NCBI GenBank assembly: GCA_940671915.1 | Contig: CALNVZ010002974.1 | Span: forward strand, 13,573,362-13,637,361 | Length of the DNA: 64,000 nucleotides | Direction of reading: 5' to 3' | From: Paracentrotus lividus | Taxonomy: Eukaryota > Echinodermata > Echinoidea > Camarodonta > Echinidae | Part shown: piece after piece, positions 12,401 to 21,502 of the stretch | Layout: the number at the start of each line of letters is the position of its first letter | Position numbering within the stretch: position 1 is the first letter of the stretch | Program-made: the position numbers and the translations under genes | The notes under the pieces: generated by a model | Told to the model about the DNA's origin: nothing | Seen by the model: only the letters and a program-made list of their open reading frames with translations | Databases searched by the model: none

Positions 12401-15101
12401 AAATACTCCCTTTAAAAAAATAAATAAATAAAGGGTTAGCGCCATTCCACGGATCTACACTTCTTGCTGGGAAATGGATTACACATTGCTTGATTCACTC
12501 ATCAACTTATTATATACCACGGGCATAGACATGCATTAATTTCTATTGTTAGTGGAGGGGTTGATCTATTTATCATCCCTCGCTAACAAAAGCAGATGTG
12601 TCGAGCTATGCACCGGTGTTACATACTACTCTAGATATTATGTTTATCATGATCTTGTGAACAAATTTTACTGAAACAATAAGGAATTTACTTCAATTTA
12701 CAGGAGGTATTTTATTTTGTAATGTATGTTGTGTTACTTGTGTTTTTTTGACAGTCAACTGTGCCTTGAAATTGATGCCTTTGATCGGAAAAACCAACCT
12801 AGTGAAAACGATGAGAACCAACCTCCAACAAAAAAGAGAATCAAAGGTCAGTCATTATGCTGATGATGATGATGATAATGGTTATGATGGTGCTGATGAT
12901 GATGGTGATGATGATGATGATGATGGTGACGATGGTGATGATGATGGTGATGATGGTGATGATGATAGGGATGATGATGATAGTGATGATGATGATATTG
13001 ATGATGGTGTCAGTGGTGATGATGGTGATGGTTATGATGATGACAGTGATGGTGGTGATGATGATGATGGTGATGATGGTGATAATAATAACAATACTGA
13101 TAATGATAATGATGATGGTGATGATTATGATGTTGATGATTATGATGTCGATGATAATGATGATGATGATAATAATATTTTGTTTTGTGTTGTGCTTAGT
13201 TTAGTAAACAATCAGAGTGCTTTACATGTACATATTCTTAACCAAGTCATTGGATTCAATCCTAGTCAACCATTTTGGTCAACAGTGATCTGTAGCTTGA
13301 TTTTCTCAAATTTTGATTAACTCTTTCAGACTACAAGAAGACGAGCTTACTGAAAAATGTTGAAGTCTTTGAGAAGTTTGTTACGTGCATGGAAAAGACG
13401 TGGAAAGGAAAATTATTGGAGCAAAGTGGTAAGTGATCAAATAAGTCAACCTTCTATAAGCCGAATAATAATAATAATAATTTTATATACCGCAAAATTG
13501 CAAAATTGCCTCTAACCGGTTGAGAGAAATGAAATATGAACTGGAAAAAAAAGAAGATAATTTGCACTAAAAAATGTATCAAAAATGATATTACAAATTT
13601 CAACCAGTTTGTTAAATCTTCAACAGATCACAAAGTAAAAATGAATACACGGAGTGGGCCAAAATTGGCCAACAAGGATATAACATGAGCGACTTAAGAT
13701 TTAAAAAGTTGAGTTTTAAGCATAACTTTGAATATATTAACAGAGCTAGCATTGCGAATTTGTAGGGGGAGATTGTTCCAAAGAAATGAAGCTGCATAAA
13801 AGAAAGAACGTTGACCGTATTGTTTGTAAGAAGTATGAGATCTAGAAAGATTGAGAAGCAGAACGTAGAACTCGAGCAGGCTGATATCGAGGAAGGAGTT
13901 CAGAGAGATATGAAGGAGCTAGACCATATGACTTGAAAGCAAGAATAAGAATTTTGTAGGTGAAACGAGAAGTAATAGGAAGCCAATGGAGTTTACGAAG
14001 CACAGGAGTAATGTTGAAAGAACGAGGGACAAAAGAAACCAGACGAGTCGCAGTGTTCTGGATGCGCTGGAGCTTTGTCACCTAAGTCAAATCAATTTTT
14101 CAGTCCAACTTGTACAAGTCATGTTGTTTACCTCTCATAAGTCGACAGATTCTATGGTCCCAAGAGTTTTGACTTAGGCAGAGTTACCTGTATAATACTT
14201 GTACCTGTATTATAATTATTGAAATGAGGAAAGAAAATGGGATTCCAATGGGAATTAAACCTGAATAGCTTCTAACCACCCAAGCATTGAAAGTTACATG
14301 TGACTTTGTAAGGGGTTTTCTTGGACCAACAATGATTTTCATAGCTCAGTAAGTAAGAGTGCTGGTCTAGCAATCCAGAGGTCTCGGGTTCAAGACTTGC
14401 TGGAATCCTATTTTCTTTGCTCATTTTCATACTGCATATCTCTGTTCAGTTTTACTTTTCCTCTGTACTGAATTTAAAATGATTAGTTCTCAGACATTTA
14501 TGGAGTATCATTATGCACATTCTCAATTTATAACATTACATTTAAATATTTGAAGATATGTATTTATTTATATTATGATGATGATTATGTTATGCAATTA
14601 CACGATTCTCAATGTAATGATTCTGTTTTGAGAACATTTGATGGCAATACAGCTCTCTCTGTCTGAAACTTGAAGAATGATATTATGATCCTAGTCAGAC
14701 ATAATACCTCCAGACTTTCCCCATCTTATTATGGTACTTTATTACAATTTGAAGAAACTTGATGAACAATTTAGACTAAAATTATCTAAATACTCTCTGG
14801 ATATAAAACTCATTTAAAAAAATCTATGAGGCTGAAGATTATCCCATTGACAACAAAAACCAGGTGCTTTTCTGTGTTAAATCTCTAGGAAAGAGATAAT
14901 TCAGTTGAATTGTGTTAAGAGAATGTTTTTGCATGAAAGCAGTTGGAAAAATCAAGAAACAAACCTTTTTGAATAGATATTGAATACCAAAACATCCCTA
15001 AGTTCATTTTGAATGTAAAATCAAGAAGGAATGTTAGCAGCACAGTCATATTCTTCTCATTTTTTCCTTCTTCACTTGCAGATCAGCAAATGGAATTCTA
15101 A
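182..15101 (+). CDS. PRIM1: DNA primase small (catalytic) subunit, 3' part of gene (8 exons)
   Basis: Catalytic subunit of the polymerase alpha-primase complex, which makes the RNA primers for nuclear DNA replication. Coding exons read 182-318, 3313-3371, 9694-9806, 10248-10345, 11446-11648, 12755-12846, 13330-13428 and 15082-15101 (TAA 15099-15101). All joins keep frame and give 273 residues, matching human PRIM1 from about residue 148 to its end at position 420. Exon 1 carries the conserved [13 protein letters not shown] block. The 11446 exon carries [14 protein letters not shown], the HPKTGR nucleotide-binding motif and VPMD, whose Asp aligns with the third catalytic Asp (human D306). The first two catalytic Asp and the zinc cysteines would be in exons left of the window. 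Splice sites are GT-AG except the 9807-10247 intron, which is AT-AC. The acidic/lysine-rich linker (12755 exon) is poorly conserved, as expected. Identification is near certain from recognised family motifs; exon borders were placed by eye. Confidence 0.95.
950..1565. mobile_element. Palindromic Tc1/mariner-like MITE, TA flanks
   Basis: The left end TACAGTGCGTCCCAAAAAG and right end CTTTTTGGGATGCACTGTA are inverted. The inversion continues through the element: the block with GGCTACCAAATAAACAAA near 990 returns inverted near 1520, and CACCTTTGTATGGCA (about 1178) returns inverted near 1395. TA dinucleotides flank both ends, as for mariner insertions. No transposase reading frame remains. It lies in the PRIM1 intron between 319 and 3312. 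Confidence 0.8.
1772..2561. mobile_element. TTAA-flanked MITE (piggyBac-like termini)
   Basis: Inverted termini CCCTATTCAGACTGG (1776) and CCAGTCTGAATAGGG (ending 2557) are each bordered by TTAA (1772-1775, 2558-2561). TTAA duplication with CCC-starting termini is typical of piggyBac-type elements. Just inside both ends sit G-run/C-run hairpins around GGGGTCAAWTTGACCCC. The core is AT-rich with CpG-rich flanks and carries no coding sequence. Confidence 0.78.
3407..3540. repeat. Telomere-like CCCTAA units followed by poly-C and poly-A
   Basis: About three and a half units of the animal telomere hexamer (CCCTAA) stand immediately before a C run and then a long A run with degenerate AAAT/AAAG units. 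It sits about 40 bp after the PRIM1 exon ending at 3371. It could be a short interstitial telomeric tract or simply a microsatellite. Confidence 0.7.
3580..3886. mobile_element. Truncated copy of the TACAGTCTGTG mariner-like MITE family
   Basis: It matches the full-length element at 33355-33819 over most of its right half: the CCTCGTCGCACAAAA-like block, the KGCATCRGCRAGAAAA block, and the terminus CCCCGACTGYACCATT...AGTCTGTA. The copy is diverged and its left terminus is missing. It lies 5' of the region where a LINE has inserted. Confidence 0.65.
4222..5503 (-). pseudogene. LINE reverse transcriptase fragments
   Basis: Four open stretches in different frames form one RT. 5303-5503 has [15 protein letters not shown] (finger). 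5050-5238 has [14 protein letters not shown] (motif A, catalytic Asp). 4764-5009 has [11 protein letters not shown] and YVDD (motifs B/C, catalytic Asp pair). 4222-4695 is the RT C-terminal region with [12 protein letters not shown]. The frameshifts between them show decay. Known family function: target-primed reverse transcription of the element RNA. Confidence 0.85.
6052..6354 (-). pseudogene. LINE APE endonuclease C-terminal fragment
   Basis: A 100-codon open stretch containing a PTRxxNILDxI block, then [11 protein letters not shown]. The SDH motif is the C-terminal catalytic signature of the APE-type endonuclease of non-LTR elements. The preceding endonuclease part (about 6414-6820) is broken by several frameshifts and stops. 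Confidence 0.8.
6820..7521 (-). pseudogene. LINE N-terminal ORF: signal-like segment plus 2A ribosome-skipping motif
   Basis: A 233-codon frame. Residues 1-20 form a hydrophobic signal-like segment (Leu run after MALKWITG). Residues 81-89 read GDIEPNPGP (7255-7281), the canonical 2A motif D-x-E-x-N-P-G-P, at which the ribosome skips a peptide bond between the final Gly and Pro. A basic, Arg/His-rich stretch follows. The frame ends at a TAA (6820-6822) inside the typical LSNxRSLxNKVDEL start of the endonuclease domain: the next codons still read NKVDELE. This stop is therefore a nonsense mutation, not the natural end. The N-terminal 2A arrangement is known from sea urchin non-LTR elements. Confidence 0.85.
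8021..9668. mobile_element. Mariner-like palindromic MITE, interrupted by another element
   Basis: Inverted termini ACAGTGCGTCCCAGA (8022) and TCTGGGACGCACTGT (ending 9667) have TA on both sides. Just inside them, AGTATACCCAACTTTGAG pairs with CTCAAAGTTGGGTATAC. Inner blocks (AAGAGCAACTCATATTC and its inverse near 9564) show a foldback structure. The termini resemble those of the 950-1565 element, so both may belong to one broad family. The last 26 bp lie just upstream of the PRIM1 exon at 9694. Confidence 0.8.
8069..9190. mobile_element. Nested inverted-repeat element with 6-bp duplication
   Basis: Termini CATAGCTGCCAAC (8075-8087) and GTTGGCAGCTATG (9172-9184) are perfect inverses. CTGAAA flanks both sides (8069-8074 and 9185-9190), a target-site duplication within the outer MITE. 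The inside carries CpG-rich direct repeats (GACGAAAACAGCGCATTCG-like, twice near 8290 and 8370). No coding frame is recognisable. Its superfamily is unknown to me. Confidence 0.78.
9807..10247 (+). other. U12-type AT-AC intron in PRIM1
   Basis: The intron begins ATATCCTTT (9807-9815), an exact match to the minor-spliceosome 5' site. It ends with AC at 10246-10247, and the branch-site match TTCCTTGAC lies at 10224-10232, with the probable branch A at 10231, 16 nt before the 3' end. No GT-AG alternative joins the flanking exons. With the AT-AC join, the protein reads ...[14 protein letters not shown]..., in frame and colinear with human PRIM1 (LVPETIHDEL...). Splicing would need U11/U12 and U4atac/U6atac snRNPs. 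Confidence 0.88.
10459..10870. mobile_element. PIF/Harbinger-like MITE with TAA duplication
   Basis: The termini AGCCCGCCTCACACTGTG and CACAGTGTGAGGCGGGCT (10462 and ending 10867) are inverted, with TAA immediately outside both. A 3-bp TWA duplication is characteristic of PIF/Harbinger. Subterminal GCTGYGATGCGAT/ATTGCATCGCAGC blocks are also inverted. No protein is coded. Confidence 0.78.
11700..11875. repeat. Foldback element, about 170 bp
   Basis: The left arm (ATATATTGACTGCTTT, then GGCTGTTTCTAGACTGCTC) is mirrored by the right arm (GAGCAGTCTAGAAACGAC, then AAAGCAGTCAATATAT). The centre reads TAACCCAAGACCGCAGG next to TCGCGGGTTA. It lies in the PRIM1 intron right after the 11446-11648 exon. 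Confidence 0.75.
12855..13180 (+). repeat. GAT-rich trinucleotide minisatellite in PRIM1 intron
   Basis: About 320 bp of imperfect GAT/GGT triplets starting 8 bp after the splice donor GTCAGT (12847). The open frame through it is very Asp-rich but is a simple-repeat artefact. If this intron were retained, the PRIM1 frame would meet a TGA before the repeat. Confidence 0.9.
13463..14095 (-). mobile_element. LINE 3' fragment (RT C-terminal region)
   Basis: The minus-strand frame at 13842-14081 reads [15 protein letters not shown]...[20 protein letters not shown], the well-known C-terminal region of CR1/L2-like RTs. After a frameshift, decayed sequence continues to an (ATT)n tail at 13463-13480. 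It is a 5'-truncated insertion in the last PRIM1 intron, different from the 3957-7560 element. Confidence 0.85.
14335..14407 (+). tRNA. tRNA-Ala(AGC)-like relic
   Basis: 73 nt with a TAGCTCAGTAAG A-box, a D-stem GCTC/GAGT, an anticodon arm with loop CTAGCAA (anticodon AGC) and a B-box GGGTTCAAGAC. The acceptor stem pairs at only about 5 of 7 positions and the T-stem is weak. It is therefore probably a pseudogene or the head of a tRNA-derived SINE rather than a working tRNA. Confidence 0.55.
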
Positions 15102-16160
15102 TCTAGGCTCTCATCATCTTCAAAATCTTAAGCAGACATTAGACAAAACAGATGTTTTTACACCCTTCTGCAATATGGTCGCTCCGGTATTCTCAAGAAC
15201 ATTGTGATCTGTGTCTACAGTCGGCTGATGCCACTCTGCTGGCCCAAAATTTAGTGAACGGATGTATGCACATTATGTCCATCGAAGGATAAGAAACTTA
15301 AGGCTTAGGGCAATTTGCCTGAGAAAATATTAAGAGATTTGCTTGATATTCACAGTGTCACTTGTCTGTCTTGTCCCTTACAGATGTTGATTTAATATTT
15401 GTCACAAAAACTTTTGTACGATTTTTCTATCCAAAAATTTCTATATCACGGAAGGTATGCCCTTATTCTGCTGCATGCAGGAATATATAACAGATTTACT
15501 AAGTCCTCTCCCATGACTTGATAGCAGATTGATCCAGTATAGAAACCCCAAAATCAGGTTGCCTGCGGTGAAACAAGGGCAAACTTTTCGGTAAATGGCC
15601 TAAAGTTCCAATCTTGGATCACACCTGGATCCATACGTCAACTGAAAAACAGCTGTTTTGCCCATTTTCGTATGAAGTGTTTTGGACGAACATTGGCAAA
15701 GCAGCTCATTTTTACAAGCCGTATGGGACCTGAAGTGATATGCGATCGAGGCTTCAGAGGATAAAGAAATATTCCATGTACTAATACTTTGTATTGTGAC
15801 AATTGATGTCAATACGTGATCATTTAGAAATTGAAATTTGTAACAAGTGTTATCACAGTGGGTCAACATGTGGCTGATTTGCTGGATATATTTACTCATA
15901 TCATGACTGAATTTGATCAAAGCAGAATTAGACACATAAGACCAGACCTATTTAATGTGTTTGCTTGAGGTTGCTAAGAGAACTTACAAACAAAACATTA
16001 TGACAAATTCAAGACATGATTTTCTCTACAGTCTTTATTTGTTTGGCATATTAGTCCATTTCCATACTTTTCACCCCCAAAACCATATACACTTGCAGTC
16101 CACTCCCCTTGTAATGAGGTATTTGGGATCATGCCAATCCCTCATTCATGCAAAATCTTT

Positions 16161-16339
16161 TTAACCACTTGACTGCCGCATGGTGCTAATTGCACAGTAC
16201 AGGTATGAAAAGCGTGGTGCTGGCGCTTCAAAACGGACAAAGCTCAGACAATAGCATGAGCACGTAATATTACATGGTCCACGCACAGTGTACAAACGCC
16301 AAGCACGTAATATTACGTGGTCCACAGCCAAGTGGTTAA
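16161..16339. mobile_element. Short TTAA-flanked MITE with CACGTAATATTACGTG core
   Basis: TTAA|CCACTTGACTG at the left and CAGCCAAGTGG|TTAA at the right give inverted ends and a TTAA duplication (171 bp inside). It contains two direct copies of GCACGTAATATTACRTGGTCCAC, each nearly self-complementary. Confidence 0.75.
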
Positions 16340-16361
16340 ACTGACCACATGGTTTGAACAT

Positions 16362-16968
16362 GTTTTACTAGGGTTGGGCGAATCTCAACTTTTTTTTTCA
16401 AACAAGTTGTTTCTATAGTAAAATTCGATGTAGAAACTGAAAATGACAATTATTTTTGCATACGATGACGTCTTACGTCGCTAAAGTGCAAAAAAACAAA
16501 ATGGCCGCCAAAATGGCGTATTATGCCCAATTATCACACTTTTTATAGGTAAAAACCACTTTTATTACGTTTTTATATGGCTTTTGGGTGTCAGGGAACC
16601 CAACATGATTAATCCAACATGATTGATCCTACCTAAGTTGACTGTTAGTGTAGTTTGGTAGTTAGTTTCAGTCAATATCGAGCAAAAATCACCTTGTATC
16701 AAAATCACTAAATAACACCTATAACACATACTAGGTACACTAGGTCATTATAAAATTGTCAGATTTGAGCTTTTAGACCATCAAAATCCATAAAGAAACA
16801 AAATAAAACAGAAGTGTGTGATGAATGGGCAAAATACACTATTTTGTTTTTTTGCACTTTAGCGACGTCAGACATCATCGTACACAAAAATAATTGTCAT
16901 TTTTGGATTCTACATCAAATTTGACTATAGAAGTAACTTGTTTGAAATTTGCCCAACCCTAGTTTTAC
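16362..16968. mobile_element. Inverted-repeat element with 7-bp duplication GTTTTAC
   Basis: The termini TAGGGTTGGGCGAAT (16369) and the inverse ending CCCAACCCTA (16961) are bordered by GTTTTAC on both sides. The arms are long: AATGACAATTATTTTTG near 16440 returns inverted near 16890, and TTAGCGACGT near 16860 mirrors ACGTCGCTAA near 16475. It is non-coding. The 7-bp duplication does not identify the superfamily for certain. Confidence 0.8.
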
Positions 16969-18049
16969 ACTGGGACCTGGAGAATTGCTCAATTACAACA
17001 AAATCTTGTTTTACTGGTGCTCATCAGAATAGCAGTGGACTGTAATAATATACTAGTTCTGTATCTCCAACTCATTGCCATGGTAGCCAAGTGATATATT
17101 TGGGGTTATGCTTGAAAATTGTTATAAATGCATACTAAAACAGATATCATATGATGGTGGCATTAGTTTGTATAACATTAAAAATGTTTTTAATTGAAAT
17201 TTCAAACTTTATTTACCACTGTCACAAAAACATACACATCAAGAAATATGGAATATTGTTGGTCTTTAGATAAAATGTAACTGCAGAACCCAAAACATTA
17301 TATTCATTTCAAGGTTTATTGTTGCAGGTGTAAAATTATTATTTGCAATGTTCTGATTCTGATTCTGACATCAATTTTATTTCAAACAACCATGTTTAGC
17401 CAACCATGAAATCAATGCACAGCTAGAATACAAAGTGAAAGTAGAAGTCAAAGACTGTATTCTTAACATGTTTATTTGTACTAACATGAATTATTGATAT
17501 AAAAACTGATATTGCTCTAATATCATTTATGAAGTGTACATTATGTATATATTACTCGTATTATCCCTTAATAAAATACATTAAAAAAACAACTTCAAGT
17601 CTTTTACTGTCCTCAGTTTTTATAGTTTATGTATACAATATATTTATTTTATGTTTATTAGCTTAAATATGAGGCACCCTAATCTAGATACTACTAGACC
17701 TCGGCCAATCAAAGGCCTATTGAATGTGACCTGAGTATTATGGAAGTTCAACTTGCAGTGATAGCAGTAGGAAAACCGGGAATAATATAATTAGAAATAA
17801 CTAATTATTAGATAGATAAAATGTTTTTTTTTGTTGTTGTTTTTTTTTGCATTCATTGAATAAATATAGAAACATGTATAAACTTGGTAAATAACAATTT
17901 TACCAATTTAAAAGAAAACATACAATAAGGATATGTATGCATGGTCTTAAATAAATATTTTAAAAAACACACACAAAAAATTGTGGTTATAAATATAAAT
18001 AGTTGAATATGTGCATATCTACTTCTACCTTACTATTACAAATTTAATG

Positions 18050-18055
18050 TTTATT
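18050..18055 (-). terminator. Poly(A) signal AATAAA of the cytokine-like gene
   Basis: Minus-strand AATAAA about 57 nt downstream of the TAA at 18112-18114, implying a very short 3' UTR. It faces the PRIM1 downstream region, so the two genes converge. Confidence 0.6.
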
Positions 18056-18111
18056 ACATCACGGGCTCAAAACTCATTTTTATCTCGCATATTGACCAAC
18101 AAATTATGAAA

Positions 18112-20589
18112 TTATATCTTCCTATCTAAATAACTACGTCCTCTCTCTCTCCTCACGAAGAGGTCGCTATTGAGATTGGCCCTAGCCTTAGCTATAAAAT
18201 AATCTTTGAATTGGCACCGTAGTGTATTAGTTCTGTCACATACTGAACGAGACATGTAGATTGTACTGTTGAATTGAACTTGAAGTCTTGTAAGGGCGCT
18301 TTCGCCGGCCTGAATATTGGAGAGATTAAAGGAAAAGAACAAAATATGGCAGTTTAAATATTTTATTAAATGTCATATGTATGAAATCATAACTCACTTT
18401 CATCCTAGTTAAAAAGAAATTTACAAACATCACATTGTACTTGACTCTTGGTATGCTACACTAATTTGTTGGGCACAAAAATTAGATTTTTGTTTCTCTC
18501 TTAAAACGTCAAAAATAATATAAAGAAATATTTGGCTGTGTGAATAATGCAAGTTTCTGTAAAATCCTTTAGCATCAACATTACAGATATAAATATTACG
18601 ATTGTGCATTTTTTAAAGTAGGCTACAATTGTGTCAAAAGTCGAATAATAGATGAAGGAATGTAAGATTTATACATAATATATATTTGGGGGGAAAATAC
18701 TTCTGGGATATTTGACGTTATTTCACCTTATGAAGTAACTATGTAACTGGGAATCGTATCTCCCATTTGACTTAATTAACAGCATTAACTCAAACATAAT
18801 TTGTAGAAGGGGTCAACCCTGATTTAAGTTTGTAATTGTTCTTACATTTCAACCCTCTGAAAATGAAGCTGGGTTTTTAAAGAAAAAATCAAAGACGACG
18901 CACCCCCCCCCCCGTAATTTACATGTACTGCTTTTAAGCCCAATTCTATTGTAGATTAACCCCTATAGTTTGATCATAATTACTTAATTAGAAATTACAT
19001 ATCCAAAGCTAAACCACAATGGCAAAATATCATGGATTGCGATATGATTATTAAATGCCATAGAGTTTTTTTTTAGTTAATGCCGATATAATATTCAAAC
19101 ATTTTTCAGTATGCCAAAAAGGGAGGGGCAAACATTTTATCTCAAGACTCATTGTAATACAGTTTGCCCCACCCATAGGACCCCAAAAGAAATATTCTTA
19201 ATCAAACTAAATAATCGACTCTGTGGTTGTGACGGCAATAATTAATAGTTAAATAAATGAAAATTTTGAATTCCGCCATCTTACCCAACAATTGGATCTA
19301 GTGTTGCTGAGAACATAAGCCATGTCATAGGCAAGTCTAATGGTATGATTGAAGTAGGCTCTGGGAGAGACATTCATTGTTTCATGTTCGTTCACAAAGT
19401 CGAAGGCTTGCAAGAAGAAATCCAGCTGAGTCTCGTAAGCCATGAGCATTGTCCTTATATCAGAGCTCTGAGCACAAAAAAAAAAAGAGAATAGAATCAG
19501 GTAACACCATGCTTTAAATAAATGTCGCATGTAAAATTATCAATTTTGATATTCTTGTTACGATAATGGGAAGAGTCACAATGAAAGGGATTTTTTTCTT
19601 CAGTAAAATGCCTATTTTTGTAATCAGGCAAAGAACTTCTGAAAGCAATTTAGTGTACTTCAGAACTCCATATTGCAAATACTTAATGCTGCATAATGAA
19701 GGAAAACATAAGCTAAAATAGAGCATGATCATGATGTGAGACCTTTTCTTGTATATTTACTAATTACTTAAATTGTGAATGTGCAACAACGAATGGGCGC
19801 ATTTTCTCTATTTTTCCTATAAATGCAGATAATTATATTTTAAATAATAATTGGGTGGAGTTTTTCAAGGTAAATATGCCAAGTACACTCAAGATTTCAT
19901 AAAAGTTATTCACATCCATATTCATTTAAGTGTTCTTAACATAATATTCTTCATGATGTTGTGAAATGTAACAGAACTATTGATTACATACCCCACGGGA
20001 TAAATTGGCGAACACCCAAGAAATATCGGAGTCATTGACATCAATCCCAATCTGTGACATATCCAAATCAGGGCAGCCGCTACATCCCAGGTCCTTTATA
20101 TGAAGAAGGTAGATCGAATAAGAGTGAAAAGGGCCATAAGTCACTTGTCAAAATCGCGTTACTTGTAAGCCTTATAAAACAGTAATCAATTCTCTCTCTT
20201 TTTTTTTTTTAAAGTTCAGTCAATATCGTGTTAATCAATGCCTTAAAATCATTATGTAATTGTTGTGTAGAAAAACTAAGATGGCATCGAATGTGGTATG
20301 CATCATGCATACAACAAACAAAAAAGAAAAAAGAAAAAAGAAGACATTGGAGAATAAGCCCCAAATCTACAAGATCTGTGGGCCTGCCCCCATGCGAAAA
20401 TCTGGAGCCACTATAGCCCAATACCTACCCCCTTCTCACACATACACACGCACACACACAATATGGGGGCTCTTTTATTCTCACCCGACGTCCCTTTATT
20501 ATATTTATAAGCACAAGACCCGACACGAAACTAAAATTGCATCCCCCTCTATCACTAGCGGCCTTAAATTAAGGGGGTGAAAACAGCCC

Positions 20590-20639
<50 letters not shown>

Positions 20640-21407
20640 CAGTCGGTCCCGTTGAAGAAAAAAATAACATTGATTTTCTGATTTTTCTTAAAAAAGGGAA
20701 TGGGCTACTTACTGCGGAAAAATCATTGAAGTTAGAGGTAATTGGGTCGAGTACATTGTCCCGAAGCTTGAAATAACTCGCTGTAGGTAGACAAACACCT
20801 CGGGTAGGTAGACTCAAAGAGAGTGTATTGGAAATGATTATCACATTGAAAGCAAGGAGGAGCCGAGCTAAAAGAATAGAGAAACAAATAAATTGTGATT
20901 AGAGTGGAGATTTGTGGGGGTGAATTCGTTTAATATTAATAATAATAATAAAAAAAAAACCCAACACAATAATACATCCCCATCCCCACCCCCCCCTCTC
21001 TCTCTCTCTCTCTCTTTCTTTCCCTCTCTCTTTCTCTCTCTCTCTCTCTCCCTATCTGGAGTTCATCGTTACTACTACTAATACTACGATAAAAAGGGAC
21101 TAAAAGTGAATATATGGTTTACAAAATTAGCTATAATTATAAACATTTTTCACTTCATTGGAATTTTAAACTTGAACGCTTTTATTACTCATTCATTTCC
21201 TCATTACTATTGTCTTACACCTAAAAACTGATATATATATATATACATATATATATATACAATGTATATGAGTGTATTCTAAATACCAAGTAAAAAGTAT
21301 AACAGTAGTTATGTCACAATAAGAATCAATGACTTACCAACAAGACTAACAAAAATGAATTTTTTAAAAATTAAAATGAAATGCGTGTCAGACGGGTATC
21401 CATGCAT
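18112..21407 (-). CDS. Putative secreted four-helix (class I, IL-6/CNTF-like) cytokine, 5 exons
   Basis: Minus-strand coding exons are 21338-21407, 20713-20867, 19992-20093, 19285-19467 and 18112-18309 (stop 18112-18114). All introns are GT-AG (donors GTAAGT, GTAAGT, GTATGT, GTAAGA), with phases 1,0,0,0. The joined product is 235 aa. Residues about 10-43 are strongly hydrophobic (signal peptide split by intron 1). There are six Cys (49, 79, 82, 169, 194, 202) and four N-glycosylation sequons (95, 105, 149, 184). The rest looks helical: helix A in exon 2, an AB loop with CSGC in exon 3, helices B and C in exon 4 (LMAYETQLDFFL; FNHTIRLAYDMAYVL), and helix D in exon 5 (LTRLQVQF...), with a basic tail. 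The exon-per-helix layout and the L..L.AY...L pattern recall CNTF/CLCF1-type cytokines. Gene structure is fairly certain; the family assignment is inference. AATAAA lies 57 nt past the stop. The first exon is the least certain. Confidence 0.72.
20580..20636. repeat. Poly-C/poly-T tract in intron 2 of the cytokine-like gene
   Basis: A C run followed by a long T run, about 55 bp, between the exons at 20713-20867 and 19992-20093. Confidence 0.85.
20990..21056. repeat. (CT)n microsatellite in intron 1 of the cytokine-like gene
   Basis: CT repeats with CTTT interruptions, about 60 bp, preceded by a C-rich run. On the minus strand this is a GA tract within intron 1. Confidence 0.9.
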
Positions 21408-21502
21408 CCATAGATGGTCGAGTATATATATATTTAAGAAGAAATATATACATGTATTATGATAGTGGTGAAATTTTCATCTTCATTGATATCTCTGGAT
21501 TA

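Larger units (their letters stand above)
15102..17590 (+). other. Probable PRIM1 3' UTR/downstream region
   Basis: No coding frame is supported. Two MITEs (16161-16339 and 16362-16968) sit in it. A plus-strand AATAAA is at 17570-17575, before the end of the convergent gene at 18.05 kb; it is a candidate PRIM1 poly(A) signal, though a nearer site may be used. Confidence 0.4.

Noticed and set aside
12748..13320. 190-codon Asp-rich open frame
   Set aside because: It runs through a GAT microsatellite in a PRIM1 intron; its first part is the PRIM1 exon in a wrong frame.
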